Assembly (NCBI GenBank): GCA_900175165.2
Contig: FWWN02000233.1
Span: forward strand, 62,152-126,151
Length of the DNA: 64,000 nt
Direction of reading: 5' to 3'
Source: Rhizomucor pusillus
Taxonomy: Eukaryota; Mucoromycota; Mucoromycetes; Mucorales; Lichtheimiaceae
Below, piece by piece: positions 33,996 to 46,500 of the stretch (its first letter is position 1; each line of letters opens with the position of its first letter). Below the pieces are notes generated by a model, which was given only the letters and a program-made list of their open reading frames with translations, did no database searches and was not told where the DNA came from. Made by a program: the position numbers and the translations under genes.

Positions 33996-34607
33996 ACTGT
34001 AGTAGCAGTGATACAAGGATTTCCTTGGAACCTTCGTATTTGGCTGTGATGGTGCACGGCAATTGTCGCAGAAAAGGGCAACTTTTAAGGATCCATGTCC
34101 CTCGTTACATATGACTTCAAAAAAACATTCCTCTGCTGGCGCTAATCTCCTCTATTATTCAGCGTTGTGTGTTACATCCAAAGACACAGTTTGAATTCTG
34201 ACTCAAACAGACAATTTCCTGTCCTGAACAGGACAAGACTCCAAAGGGGAAAACCCATAATCGTCAATACCGCAGACAAAAATATTCCCAGATTTGCTCG
34301 GTCCAAAGCTTCACTTATTGTTTTGAAAACCACCTATTTCAGCTGGCACCGAAAGGTGATATCAAAACTCAATCTGCAGTAAAATGGGATTCTGTCACTT
34401 AAGTTCGCTACAGTTTAACAAGATGCAACCACCAATTTTTCATTAATAAGTCTGGTCGGTCTCACGAACGCCGGCGTTCACCGAAAGTACAATCAATTAC
34501 CAATGCATTCATATATATCGTCCGGAAGCCGACCTAGAGAACTTTTCGGAAAACTTTTACAATGTAATGAACAGAGCATTATCTCTTAACAAGGAGGACC
34601 TTTCCTG
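33996..34607. other. No supported gene
   Basis: Short frames only, without recognisable motifs. Probably decayed flank of the LINE insertion. Confidence 0.35.
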
Positions 34608-34820
34608 CTAATCTTTCAGCTCGAATTTGTATGTCGCAAACGCCGTTGAGAAGGGCGGTTGCTCAAGATGGTGATGTAGCAATTTATAGCCCATGATTTT
34701 CCTTAAAATACGCATCAGACGCGGGTGCTGTGTAACATTGTTGACAAACCAACCTTTGACGAGGTCTGATGTTGCACAACAAAAAAGTGACCCCAGAAAG
34801 ATAGAGACAGCGTCGATCAT
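34608..34820 (-). pseudogene. Fragment, possibly RNase III-like
   Basis: After a CACTAG acceptor-like site the reverse frame reads RRGMIDAVSIFLGSLFCCAT and SDLVKGWFVNNVTQHPRLMR to a TAG. The first block loosely recalls the RNase III signature end (DxFEAxIGALY), but the Glu-Ala pair is replaced by Ala-Val. No upstream exon with the catalytic EFLGD-type motif is visible within 1 kb. If the match is real this is a relic. Confidence 0.2.
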
Positions 34821-35131
34821 ACCCCGCCGCCTAGTGTAAAGTAAAGAGAGAAGGATCTGTACATATACAAGTCATGTGAGAAGAGATTACAAACAGCTTT
34901 GCCTTTATGCTCGCCTTTCAGCAAAGACGTGACTCCCACGACGATCTTTTTGTCTTTTGCATAATACATTGGACGATCGAGATCATAAACAAGACCTCCA
35001 GCAATAAGGCTTCGAAAACACAGTCAGCTGTGGTACGTACATTATTGATTAAGCTTAAAGATAGTGACATGCATTTACTACGCGCAATGCTTGACCATTT
35101 GGACAGCGTATACGGTTCCGGCCTTTCATGA

Positions 35132-35833
35132 ACGGATATCTTTGTTACTATAAATACAAGTGTGGATTATCAGCGCCGCACGTAGCAGCAGCTGTAAATG
35201 CAAATGCAGGATTATTATTTGCATGATTTATGCTTGTGGCAGAGAGTGCTACGATGGAACATGTGTGGGCCAGATCCACCACTCGTCTTTGAAGCGTCCA
35301 AATGCCACGGAAAGGAAAACCTGGTCAGCAATTCAAAGTTTCATTAGTAATCATGGCAGCAGCGATCTGTCAAATATAGATAATGATTCATTTACCGAGC
35401 AGCCTGCCAGTCTGACCGAATCATTTGTTTTGTTTGTTCGATGTTTTTAAAAGAAGATAATTCGTTGTGAACCCGTGCACCTCCTCAGTGTAGGCTGGCC
35501 CGAGGGCGCTGTCTGGTTTCTGACCGGTACATCGTTTCAAGTGTACCGTTGCTCTGCAGCTGCAGGTACTTGAATAATAATAAACCAAGTGGTCCGACCA
35601 GCAGTCTCCACAGAGCAGCGCTGCTGCCTCGTGAGGAAGAATAAAATTGGGTTTTCCTTTACAAAAAGACCGCCAAATGTGCCACCACCAGGTGCTCGGA
35701 GACCAAAACAAGGATAGGGGTTGAAAGGGGGTCGGGTACACAAAATTTCAACTGCAAAAAAAACATACAACATTGAATTGCTGCCTCTTGCTTCTTCTTT
35801 CCTGTCTTTTTCCACCTCTTCTTGTTCTTCTCG
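35132..35833. other. Upstream region of the KRE9-like gene
   Basis: A forward stretch at 35160-35450 (ERKTWSAIQSFISNHGSSDL) has weak coding character without a gene model. The last 150 bp are pyrimidine-rich, as expected for a highly expressed fungal promoter or leader. Confidence 0.35.
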
Positions 35834-36512
35834 ATGAAAGTGCTTGCCATCACCTTTGGTCTCTTGGCTTCTGCCTGGGGCGCTGCTGCCCAGTTGACTG
35901 CTCCTACCCGCAACTACAATGTATCAAGCCCCGTGTCCAATGGTCCGTACGTCGCTGGCCAAATCTTACCATGCACCTATCAGCTCTTCTCCCAAGTTGA
36001 TACCTCTGGTGAGTGTTGCTAACGCTGAATTTATTGGTGAAGAATATATGTACTGACTTGGGCGTTATGTAGCTTTGAGCCTCGAGATCCTCTTGCAGCC
36101 AGCAGGCGCTTCGGCGTCCGCAAGCGCCAGCGGCGCTGCAGCAGGCAGCTCCAACTCAACCATCGTCATTGCCGAAAACGCTGACACTACCAAAACCGAT
36201 TCGTCGGTCAAGACCAAGGACAACACGACGTATTACGAACACTCGATCAATTACGCCATCCCCAAGACTCTGACTCCCGGTCAATACCAGGTCGTGTTCC
36301 TTGACAAGACCACAAACACCCAGCTCGATATCCCTATTGAAATCCGCCCTGCCTCGGCTGCTTCCTCCTCCCTATCTGCCTCCGCTACCGGCTCTGATGC
36401 TTCTGGCCCCTCCAGCATATTTGCAGGCGCTCCTTCCAGCAAGGACTTTGGATTGGCCGCAAAGACTTTGCTTGCCCTCGCTGCCGTTGCTGGCGTCGCC
36501 TTGATGCTATAA
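35834..36512 (+). CDS. KRE9/KNH1-like Ser-rich GPI-anchored wall protein
   Basis: Two exons (35834-36008 and 36073-36512) give 204 residues. A signal peptide (MKVLAITFGLLASAWGAAAQ) precedes a beta-sandwich-like domain: NVSSPVSNGPYVAGQILPCT, LSLEILLQPAG, SINYAIPKTLTPGQYQVVFL. This fits the fungal 'yeast cell wall synthesis KRE9/KNH1' N-terminal family. A Ser/Ala/Thr-rich stretch and a hydrophobic C-terminus (FGLAAKTLLALAAVAGVALML) indicate a GPI anchor. Likely a wall or plasma-membrane protein in glucan assembly; the precise role is unproven. Confidence 0.83.
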
Positions 36513-36816
36513 TCATAATGGCTTTACATCCTTACCTTCTTTTCTACCTGATCTGCAATTGTTAGAGTATACCTTTGCTTTTTATCACCCCGCACGCAAG
36601 CACCCCTTTAAAACAGTACTCCTTGCTATGCACAAAGGGCTTCTTTTCTACTATCTACTCTACTGTGCGGTGGCTAAACAAACATTGTCTGTTCCCCATT
36701 TTCTTCATTTGCTGTACACTTTAAGTCGTATAATAAAAGCTGCTCTCGCTGTTTTATCCATCGCAGAAAGGTTATCTTTTTTATACAAGATTAATTAAGG
36801 AAAGTATATATATAAT

Positions 36817-39118
36817 TTACTCAGTAGGTATGTTGCTTGGTGAGGACAAAGAAGGCCGCTTCCAGACACTGACGCGCCCGCGACGATCGGTAGTGACGAT
36901 AGCTTCTTCGCGAAAATATACACCCACGCATGGATCAGCGTGGACTGTTTTGCTCACGGTAGGCTGCATCAGAGGCACTTGGGTTTTAGATGGCACTGGA
37001 TGGATGTTCGGTTGCTGCTCTGGTATCATTGGCAGTATAGGACCAGTGTGGGACGAAACGGACGCACCGCGTAACCGCGTACTTGTCCTTGCCTTTGGTC
37101 TGTGAAGAGCATTCACCGAAAAGTCCCACAGGATCAACTGTGCATCCTCGCCTACACTGGCAAATCGATAAACTTTGTCGTCGCAGCGCCATGGATCAAA
37201 CGCGACACCAGTCACCCACGACTTGTGGCCCTGACATCGAGCAATGATCCGCTGCTCTCGGAACGCCCATATAGTCACTAGATCATCCTGACCTCCAGTC
37301 TATATCCATCATCGTCGTCGTTAGTTACAGTTGATTCAAGTTTCTCTCGTTTGCAGATGAAAAATTTACCAGAATGTAGCGCCCATCAGGACTCCAAGCG
37401 ACGCACGTCAATCCTCCATAGTATGATCTGTAGATATCACACAGTCTAGCATGATCGTAACAAGTGTTAGCCACGTTCTATTCAGATCCACTATAAAGGC
37501 AAAAGGCAAAAGACAACGTACTGTTCATGGACAAAGTTGATAATACGCAGCGAACCATCCAAGCTCACAACAGCGACATGCTGACAATCCGGGGAAAATG
37601 CAAACGCTGACACATCGTTCTTCGCTTAGTACATCTCTACCTCAAGGATAAACATGCAAAGGAAGCCTTACCTGTACATGATTTGTTGGACAACTTCCAG
37701 TGAGACACAGGGTTACACTTGGCAGAAAATTTCGGAGGAGGTTTCGTTACTTTTAATCTGTTTTTACATATAAATGTAAATATGCTATTGTTATCCCATT
37801 ACTCGATGTATACCTACCTCAGATCCGGATTCTCCGAGACCGGCAACGGAGGAGGAGGAGGAGGAGAAGTAGCAGCAGGATGATGATGAAAATGGGTATT
37901 ATTCACAGTGCCTGTACTGTAGTGTTTACGTTTCTCGTTGTAAATGGTCGGTTGAGGCGACCCATCGCCGGGATGGAATGCCTCGTCTTCCTTGTCCTTA
38001 TCAAACACCATAATGCTACCGTCTGCAAACGCTGCCATGAATAAGCTCTCTGATCCTTGCAGCCACTTGATCATGGTTATTGCGCATCGGTTCATGATGC
38101 CCTGTACAAGTCTGCCCCTTTAACTAAAAAACACGACGAGCGGATGGATAGTTGCTTTGTGTCCTTACCCCTTTGTTTATCCTTCCATACTTGTTACATA
38201 ACGGATCGAACCATACAATATCGCCCGTGGAAAATCCAATAATGATATCCAGATGATCAGACCCCCGAGTCAACAAATTGACGTCGTGCGAAGTAGGACA
38301 AGCTTTTGCAAAAACGACGCGCGACAGTGGTTCCTGGACGCCGCAATGCCATAAGTGCTTCCAAATTCCTATTGCCATCCTTTTTGCTCTGTTTTACCTT
38401 TGGGTTTCCAAAAGCATCCATCCACACGAAATTAGAGCCGCAATTGTAAAATAGATTGGTATCTTCGCTTGTCCTAGCAACGAGGATTTTCGCAAGCTGG
38501 CTATTGGTTACGATGCGTGCCACAAAACTAGAATTGGTTTTTGTGATATTTGTCTTTGATTTACGGCGATGGTTACTGCTGTTGCGCGACAAGAATGAAA
38601 AAGTGGAGGTAGGCGACGTCGAAGTAGAAGGAGTAGGGGTCACAAATGGCGTGGATTTAGTTGTTTCCGGAGGCGCATGGCTAGCGCTGCTGTTGTTAGA
38701 GTGCGATTCATCATCGTCGTTATCCTCTGATATTCGGAACGAACGTGCACCAGGCTGCGGCTCATATCTATTCAAGTTGCTGCCTTTTGTTTCCTTGTAC
38801 TTTATCGAGACTAAACTCGCCGTCGTTCCGACCGAGAACATGGGCGTGAGCGAGCGGAAGAAAACTTGATGAGCTAAGCAGTAGCTGCCTTCAGGTGCAT
38901 TGAAGCCCTGACATTCGTGGCCGGGTGTCGACGGTGGGTACGACTCCAGCGTGGTTCCTCCAGGCGAATTGCTTCGAATGGCATCGCCTGCCGAGTGTCT
39001 GCGAGAAAGAAAGCTTCCGCCTAACGATTGGCCAGACTTTTGTGTGTGTATACCCTTGGTAAGTGCTTCCTGCCTCGCTCATTTCAATCGAGTAAACGCC
39101 GCTTACAGAATCGAGCAT
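36817..39118 (-). CDS. creC: WD40 protein of the creC/WDR20 family
   Basis: Multiple exons on the reverse strand. The first reads [20 protein letters not shown]. The next carries [25 protein letters not shown] and [19 protein letters not shown] Ser-rich linker ([13 protein letters not shown]) precedes [20 protein letters not shown] and [12 protein letters not shown]. The propeller core includes [71 protein letters not shown] and [20 protein letters not shown]. These match Aspergillus CreC and animal WDR20/DMWD. CreC binds and activates the deubiquitinase CreB (USP46/12 type) in carbon catabolite repression, so a deubiquitinase-cofactor role is inferred. A poly-Pro stretch sits in the blade 2-3 linker. 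Confidence 0.88.
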
Positions 39119-40743
39119 ATATTACTGTAACAAGAAGCTTATTCTTCTTCTTTTGGATTGCCCAGGCTGGCTGGCTGGCTGACTCGAGCGGAGGTAAGAG
39201 AGGTTTTTTCTGTTAAGAGAGAGAGTTTGCCACCGTTCGTACCTCTCTTTGTCACCTGGGAAACCAAAAAATGATCTGCGGACATCAAAGGATACCAGCT
39301 ATTGTCTTTCCCTTTGACAATGATATTGAATTGGCCTGGATGAATTATCACATCAAGGTTGCTGCTGCTGATTTTTACCCTGTCCGATATATATGTATTT
39401 TGTATACCACATTTCATTGAATACAGCAGTGCTCAATCTTGTTCCGTATACTTATCTGCTCACTCGATGGCTGCTCTAAATAACTTTAAACTGTCTATCG
39501 TTTTTACTTGGACTGGCTACTATTTACTTAGGCAAGTCATCGTATTCCTTCTTTGGTAACTAGGTTGGTTTTTAAAGCAGTTCACAGACGTTATGTAATG
39601 TTCTTCCCATGATGAACATTGGAAGATCGCATTATCAATTAACTTTGTTGCACTCTTGACTGCTAAGTCTGTAATTTCAAGTCAACAAGGAGAGAGAGTC
39701 ATTTCCCTTCGAAAACACTGGATAATGCGCCTCTGCGATGCATCATGTTCATATCATAATAGTTGCATAGCAGATTTGCGTCCGAGCTACTTGCGAGGTA
39801 GCAAAATTTAAAGTTGATAAGTTTTACTGTAAAGAAATCATCGAGGTTAGGAGTATAAAATGTAAAATACCGGAAGATGAGGATTTGCTTCGATCTCTAA
39901 TGTTCGAGTCATCTGCGATCGTAGATCCTCATATTACATATCATTCTATAGACTTGCGCTTTTGTTTAAGGGATTCGAGTAATATCCAACATGTCGTCCG
40001 ACTATGTAAAGGGCATTCACTTTATTTTGTATAGTACCACGTTCATATAACAAAAGGAGTGTAGAAAACAAAATGGATCTCCCTCAGACTTTTCTGTATC
40101 TAGCGCGTGATCCGTCTGTGGTAAGGAGGCATCCTCAAGAAAACGCTCTACAGTAAAACCTGCATGAGCCTCCCTTATTGCAGATGAAAGAAAATTTTCA
40201 ACTCCTCCATCCCAATCGTCTTGCAACGTGATGAAGCTTCCCATACTACTTTGCGAGAATAATGAAAAGAAATGCGCTGTTTGTTACAGTCGATTCTTTT
40301 AATTAATGCTATAGAACAAGATTTGCTGTGATTGCCAAGATAGTAGCTCCTTAATCTTTTGATTCGCCACTTGAGCGCAAAGTTACAGAAAAAGAGATGT
40401 TAAATGATTAGCACCGCTCACAATCTAAGGAGACGCAGAGATACCAAAACTAATCCTTGTCCACGTTCTTCGTGCGCTTGACTCTCGATACTTTGAAAAA
40501 TATATCCTCGAAATGAGCAATAATCTACTACTAGCCAAGCTAAAGGATTCCAATCATATACAAAGCAACTGATTCTAAGATTGTCGAGCAGCAGACAAAC
40601 TGCAAGGATTAGTAGGTCGTATCTCGTAAAGTGATATCTCGTTTTTCCCATCCCTTGATGCTCGTAAGGAGAAGATAATATATTTCTTTGAATTGTATTG
40701 GAAGCCCACATCCGTGATGTAGGAAAGGAGCAACCACCAGAAG
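39119..40743. other. Gene-poor stretch
   Basis: A reverse frame at 39139-39417 (NLDVIIHPGQFNIIVKGKDN) and another at 40017-40244 (GGVENFLSSAIREAHAGFTV) show mild coding character but lack homology, start context or splice support. Otherwise AT-rich spacer. Confidence 0.35.
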
Positions 40744-40753
40744 ACTATAAAAG
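40744..40753 (+). promoter_or_regulatory. TATA box of the secreted-protein gene
   Basis: ACTATAAAAG lies about 70 nt upstream of the ATG at 40819, typical spacing for a TATA-driven, often highly inducible fungal gene. Confidence 0.5.
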
Positions 40754-40818
40754 AAGAGGGGATTTGGTGATAGGCTAAGGTAGTATAAACGTTACTACGT
40801 AGTATCTCCCTCATCAGC

Positions 40819-41553
40819 ATGCGCTGCACCGTCCTGTCCTTTGCTATCGTAACTCTTTACTTTGCTGCAAGTATTCAAGCTGCCCCCGTTCCTGAAGGTC
40901 CAACAGCCGGAGGTATCGGCAACATCGCTGGCGATATAGACACTGGAACATTGAAAAATGTTGCCGAGAAAGCGCTTGGCAGCGGCGGCGCTCAGTTGCA
41001 GGAAGGAGCTATTGGAAACATTGGAGGTTCAGAACGCAGAGATCTTCTTCCTAAAACTCCTGTCGACGATACTGCCCAGAATGTTGGCCCCTCTGCTCTC
41101 CAAGCAAGCATAAAGCGTGACGAAACTGTACCGAAACAAGAAGAAGGAGTTGCTAGAAAACGCTCCGGTACACAACTTTCCCGTCGCAGCGGCGCACTTG
41201 GTCTCAAGAAACGTCAGGAAGAAGAAGAGGAAGGAGGGAGCCAGAAGAAGCCGCCGCAAGGTCCAGGTGGAAAAACTACAGACGCAGTTGCGGGAGCTCT
41301 GACACCAGTGACAGGAATTTCAGCCAAAACCAAACCTGCGGAAAAATCTATCGGTCAGACAGTCAGCTTGCCTAGTGCAATACTTAACACAGGCGCAGGG
41401 CTGGTTCCAACGGACAAGGATGTGAATAAGCAACTTGGCGATTTGGGCACTAAAGTCGACGGTATTACAGGTATTGATAAACTTCAACAAAAGCCCGGTC
41501 AGGGAAAGCAAGGAGGACAACAACAACAACCACCGCCACCACAGGAAGATTAA
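40819..41553 (+). CDS. Secreted orphan protein with several dibasic (Kex2-type) sites
   Basis: One exon of 244 residues. A clear signal peptide (MRCTVLSFAIVTLYFAASIQA) ends before APVPEGPTAGG. The mature part is Gly/Gln/Lys-rich with no recognisable domain. Lys-Arg or Arg-Arg pairs occur in the first half (GSERRD, SIKRDE, ARKRSG, SRRSG, LKKRQE), where a Golgi Kex2 protease would cut. The second half has a weakly hydrophobic repeat-like stretch (VSLPSAILNTGAGLVPTDKD, LGDLGTKVDGITGIDKL) and a Gln/Pro tail. It could be a processed pro-peptide or a wall protein. Homology unknown. Confidence 0.7.
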   Translation: MRCTVLSFAIVTLYFAASIQAAPVPEGPTAGGIGNIAGDIDTGTLKNVAEKALGSGGAQLQEGAIGNIGGSERRDLLPKTPVDDTAQNVGPSALQASIKRDETVPKQEEGVARKRSGTQLSRRSGALGLKKRQEEEEEGGSQKKPPQGPGGKTTDAVAGALTPVTGISAKTKPAEKSIGQTVSLPSAILNTGAGLVPTDKDVNKQLGDLGTKVDGITGIDKLQQKPGQGKQGGQQQQPPPPQED

Positions 41554-41917
41554 TGAGCTAGAGGCGTAATTTCTCTCCCTCCCACACTGTAGTTTGTAGA
41601 CGAGTCTTTTCATTCCTTCTTATCTTTCTATATTCTTCGCTTACTTTATTAAAGCAGCAAATGGTGCCTGAATATTTACGGTGCTTAATGTGTCTTTTTT
41701 CATAACCATCATCAGCAATGTAGCTATGGCTGGATTACTGCCCGTTCTATAATTACTCTCTTGCCATTGGTAATAAGTTGTTTTGGAAAATATCCTGGCG
41801 ATGTATGCAACTTTATGCATTATACTCGTATCGCGTGTTTGTTGCGCAAAAAGGCAATTTTGTTCGCCGCGGCGTCATGCACGTTAAGCTTCTTTGTATT
41901 CCCCATTCTCGCACTCC
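41554..41917. other. Spacer with no gene
   Basis: 3' UTR of the secreted-protein gene and promoter of the coiled-coil gene. Nothing else seen. Confidence 0.4.
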
Positions 41918-43393
41918 ATGTCGTCCCTCAACGATGCTGTCAACTTTGTACTGAATCAATCAGAAAAAGCAGCCTCAATACAGCTTTCCAGTCCTTCTAC
42001 GCAAGTGACGGAACAGCTCGAACGCAGCAAACGCATTGCCGGCACGAAGCGGAAATTGATCAGGGACGCTGACGCCAGCGAATGTAAACTGTTTGCAGTC
42101 AGCACAACCGAAGCTACGAGGTGAGGGATGCCGATCCTTCATTTAAAGCGAGCCATGTACTCACAAGAAGTATAGAATAAACACGGACGCTATTCAAGAA
42201 GTCATTGCTCGTGAATCTTTAGCTAACCGGCCAAACGTCGAACGTATCTTGTCAGCTGCGATATCCCTAAACGAAATATGGTGCGTCCAGAAACATCCAT
42301 CTTTCTTTGCTTGAGAGAATTAACCTGAACACATATAGCCACGATCCGAACTCTGCTGCAAAAATCGAAGATTTGCGCCAAGTGCTTGAAGATCAGCAAA
42401 TCAACCTGGATTATCTCGACACAACTTATCAAAAGGTTAGAGATGAATTAGAATATGATGATGATTATGAATCAGCTAAAAAGTTCTCAAGAACAGGGAT
42501 GAGGTCGAACGGCTTACAAAACTGGCTGCAGAGATGCCTTCAGCTGGAACAGAACAACAAGCAGAAAGCTCCATTGAGAAAGGAAAGGTTAGCTAGCAGG
42601 TATATACATGATCCCCGAGTGGTGTCTGACTAGATGCTTTTACAGCAACCGATGCTTAGCCCAGAACTACAGCAACAAAAGGTATGCTTGAGCGATTCAA
42701 GAAGCATTATATTGTTCAAATGGGAAGCTAAGCGAAAATATGCAGGAACTTGAGGAATTGGAGAAGGAAATAGCAGCGAAAAAACAAGAATTAAAAGAGC
42801 ATCGTAAGTATACATCGCTCATCAGATTTGAACTCTGAAATCTAAAAGATTGATGGCTATAATAGAGCAAGAGGCATCCAAGGAAATAGAAATGATGGAC
42901 GAAGAACGTAGACAAAAAGAAGAAAGCAAGCAAGACGAGGAGCAAAAAGAACCTGAGCAGATGGAAGCACGGGATTTTATATCAATACTCAGAGAAAGGT
43001 TGCAAGAAATATTAACAGCTTCATCAATAACATGGAAAGAGAAGTTCAGGTCAGCTTTGCATGGCGTTCCATTTGTCACATGATCGCAACTGACACTATA
43101 TTCGATATAGTGAAATTCGCAAAGAACTCATACGGCAAATATTGTCAGAGAATAATGACAGCTCATCAGAAGTATCAAATGAAGCAAAGTTGATGGCCAA
43201 AGTAATCGAGCTGCTTCAATCGCAAGAAAGCAAAGAGCTATCTCTAGCTGATCTCAAGGCGGCAGCTGGTACCTTTGCAACGAATCTGGGTTTGCAAGAA
43301 AATGCAGGAACTCAAGCGATCTACAAGCTGGGTGCGCATAAAATAGTTCACATTGATCGTAGTCGAAAAGAAAGCACTGTACAGTTATTGTAA
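41918..43393 (+). CDS. Coiled-coil protein with a small C-terminal winged-helix-like domain, unrecognised
   Basis: About seven introns; the joins I checked (GTGAGG/ATATAG, GTGCGT/ATATAG, GTTAGA/CTCAAG, GTCAGC/ATATAG) keep one frame. The start MSSLNDAVNFVLNQSEKAAS is followed by helical segments (TDAIQEVIARESLANRPNVE, AKIEDLRQVLEDQQINLDYL). A long Glu/Lys/Gln coiled coil comes next (KELEELEKEIAAKKQELKEH). The C-terminal 80 residues (AKVIELLQSQESKELSLADL ... QAIYKLGAHKIVHIDRSRKE) look like a compact helical or winged-helix fold. The layout recalls kinetochore or centromere coiled-coil subunits, but I cannot match it to one, so no function is given. Confidence 0.65.
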
Positions 43394-43549
43394 TCTTCGT
43401 TATCCGAGTAAATAAGACAATGTTAATCGCTTTAGCTTCCGCGCACTGATCAACCTGTCGGCTGTCAAAATCGCATCAATCTCCATCTGCCATTTTCGAA
43501 CTGAGAGCCAGGTTTTCCCCACTCGCTCTATTTCAGCACGATCTACACA

Positions 43550-46500
43550 ATGACGGCGGCTAATGGAATAGGTACAAGGGATATGCAACAAAGAAGAAAG
43601 AGCATGACCTAATTGGACTTAGATATATTTGAGTACTTGGAAAAGACGCTCTCGGAACGCATCATGTTCCTAGACGGTGCCATGGGTACCATGGTGCAGC
43701 GCTTGAAGTTGGAAGAAACCGACTTTCGAGGTGAGCAACAAAAGAGACGACGAGCATAGAACCGAACAAGATTTTAACGGATAGTGCAAAAGGCATCGAG
43801 TTTGCTAATCACCCGAACGATCTGCGTGGCAACAATGACTTGCTGACTCTGACCAAACCTGAAGCGATTTACAATATCCATAAGCAGTACCTTGAAGCGG
43901 GATCTGATATGGTTGAGACGAATACATTCAGCTCTACGACTATCGCGCAGGCCGACTATGCATTGGAGTCGTATGCTTATCGCCTGAACAAGGAAGGTGC
44001 GGAATTGGCCAAACGCGCATGCAAGGACGTGTGGGAGGCGACAGGTATACCTCGATTTGTGTGTGGTGCAATTGGTCCTACCAATCGAACGGCATCCATT
44101 TCCCCGTCTGTCGAAAACCCTGCTTTCCGCAATGTCACATTTGATGAATTGGTGACCGCCTATGCCGAACAAGTCCGCGGTCTTTTGGATGGCGGCGCCG
44201 ATATTTTGCTGGTGGAGACTATTTTTGATACCCTCAATGCTAAAGCGGCCGTCTACGCTATTGACATGGTCATTGAAGAAGACAAGTAAGAGTGTATACA
44301 TCAGCTGCGTTGTTATCATCCATTTCTAATCACGTGAATAATAACAAACAGCCGACCCAAAGTTCCAGTATTTATCTCAGGCACAATTGTCGATCAGAGT
44401 GGTCGTACGCTTTCCGGTCAGACGGGCGAGGCATTTGTCACCTCGTTGAAACACGCTGAACCCATGGCCTTTGGTCTCAACTGTGCTCTGGGTGCCCCTC
44501 AAATGAAGCCATTCATTCAAAATATCAGTCGATTCACCGATGCGCACATTATTTGTTACCCCAACGCTGTAAGTGCCAGCTTTGTACCACCGATATCGTC
44601 GTGACTAAAACTTTGTTGCTGCTTATCAGGGTCTGCCTAATGCTATGGGTGAATATGACGAAAGTCCTGAAGCCATGGCCAAGAACGTGGAGCCATTCGC
44701 GCAGGAAGGTCTTGTTACCATTGTTGGTGGTTGCTGTGGTACCACTCCCGAGCATATCAAGGTAAAAGCAAAGGAGATAATGTCTGATATTACACTGCAA
44801 TGCTTACAAACTCGACCTTTTTGGAAAAGGCTGTAGCAGATGTATGTCGCAAATACCCACCTCGTCCAAAACCGCCCAAGAACACGGATGTCATGTTGCT
44901 TTCCGGTCTTGAAGTCCTTCGCGTTGACGAGACAACAGGTTTTGTGAACGTCGGTGAACGTTGCAACGTTGCTGGTTCGCGCAAATTCTGTCGCCACATC
45001 TTGAAGAACGAGTACGAAGAAGCACTGGCGATTGCCCGTGCGCAAGTAGAAAATGGTGCACAGGTTGTCGACGTTAACTTTGACGAAGGTTTATTGGATG
45101 GCCACGCTGCGATGAACAAGTTTTTAAACTTGCTAGCCTCTGATCCTGACTGTGCTCGCGTACCCCTCATGGTGGACTCTTCAAAGTTTAGCGTCATTGA
45201 AGCTGGTCTTAAATGCGCTCAGGGTAAATGTATCGTCAACTCCATCTCGCTCAAAGAAGGTGAAGAAGATTTTATCCGCAAGGCAAAGATCATCAAGCGT
45301 TTCGGTGCCGCCGTTGTCGTCATGGCGGTATGTATATGCAAACTCTCACCTAGAGAAAGCATACAGATACTAATTTCCTATGTATACTAGTTTGATGAGA
45401 CCGGTCAAGCTGCCGAGAAGGATCGCAAAGTGGAAATCTGTACCCGATCGTATCGTATTTTGGTAGACAAGGTTGGATTCAACCCTTACGATATCATTTT
45501 TGATCCCAACATTTTGACTATTGCTACCGGCATGGGTGAGTTATGACTTGGTATACATCAGTAATCGCAAGCACGTTTCTGACATGCGTGTATTTGTACA
45601 GAGGAACACAACAACTACGCTGTAGAATTCATTGAAGCTTGCCGCACCATCAAGCAAACATTGCCTGGTGCCAAGATCAGCGGTGGTGTATCCAACCTGT
45701 CATTTGCGTTCCGTGGTATGGACAAGGTCCGTGAGGCTATGCACTCTGTCTTTCTGTTCCATGCAGTCAAGGCTGGCATGGATATGGGTATCGTGAACGC
45801 TGGTTTCTTGACTGTGTACGATGATATCCCCAAGGATCTGCTACAACTTTGCGAGGATGCCGTCTGGAACCGCGATCCCGAAGTGACTGAAAAGCTTCTT
45901 GAGTATGCTAAAGCTCACTCCAAAGACGCAAAGAAGGATGACGACCAGGAAGAATGGCGCAAATGGCCCGTGACCGAACGTATCACTCACGCGCTCGTCA
46001 AAGGTATCATGAAGTACATTATCGAAGATACCGAGGAAGCCCGTCAAGACAAGGAGAAATATCCTCGTGCATTGAACGTAATTGAAGGACCATTGATGGC
46101 CGGTATGAATGTCGTTGGTGATCTGTTTGGCAAAGGCAAAATGTTCTTGCCACAAGTTATCCGATCAGCTCGGTGAGTCTTACCCAGTAAAGAAAGGATA
46201 TCATTGACTGCTAACATGCGTCGTACAGTGTCATGAAGAAAGCAGTGGCACATCTTGTCGAATTCATTAAATTGGAAAAGGAAGAAGAAATGGCCAAAAC
46301 CGGTGCTACCGAAATCAAGGGCAATGGAACGATTATCATGGCAACCGTTAAGGGTGATGTCCACGATATCGGCAAGAACATTTGCGGTGTCGTTCTTGGC
46401 TGCAACAACTACAAAGTTATTGATATGGGTGTAATGGTTCCCTGCGACCAGATCATCAAGACAGCTATTGAAGAAAAGGCCGATATTGTTGGTTTGTCAG

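Noticed and set aside
40017..40244. Reverse 75-codon frame (GGVENFLSSAIREAHAGFTV)
   Set aside because: Mild coding look, but no homologue recognised, no splice partner and no promoter signal. Not enough to call a gene.
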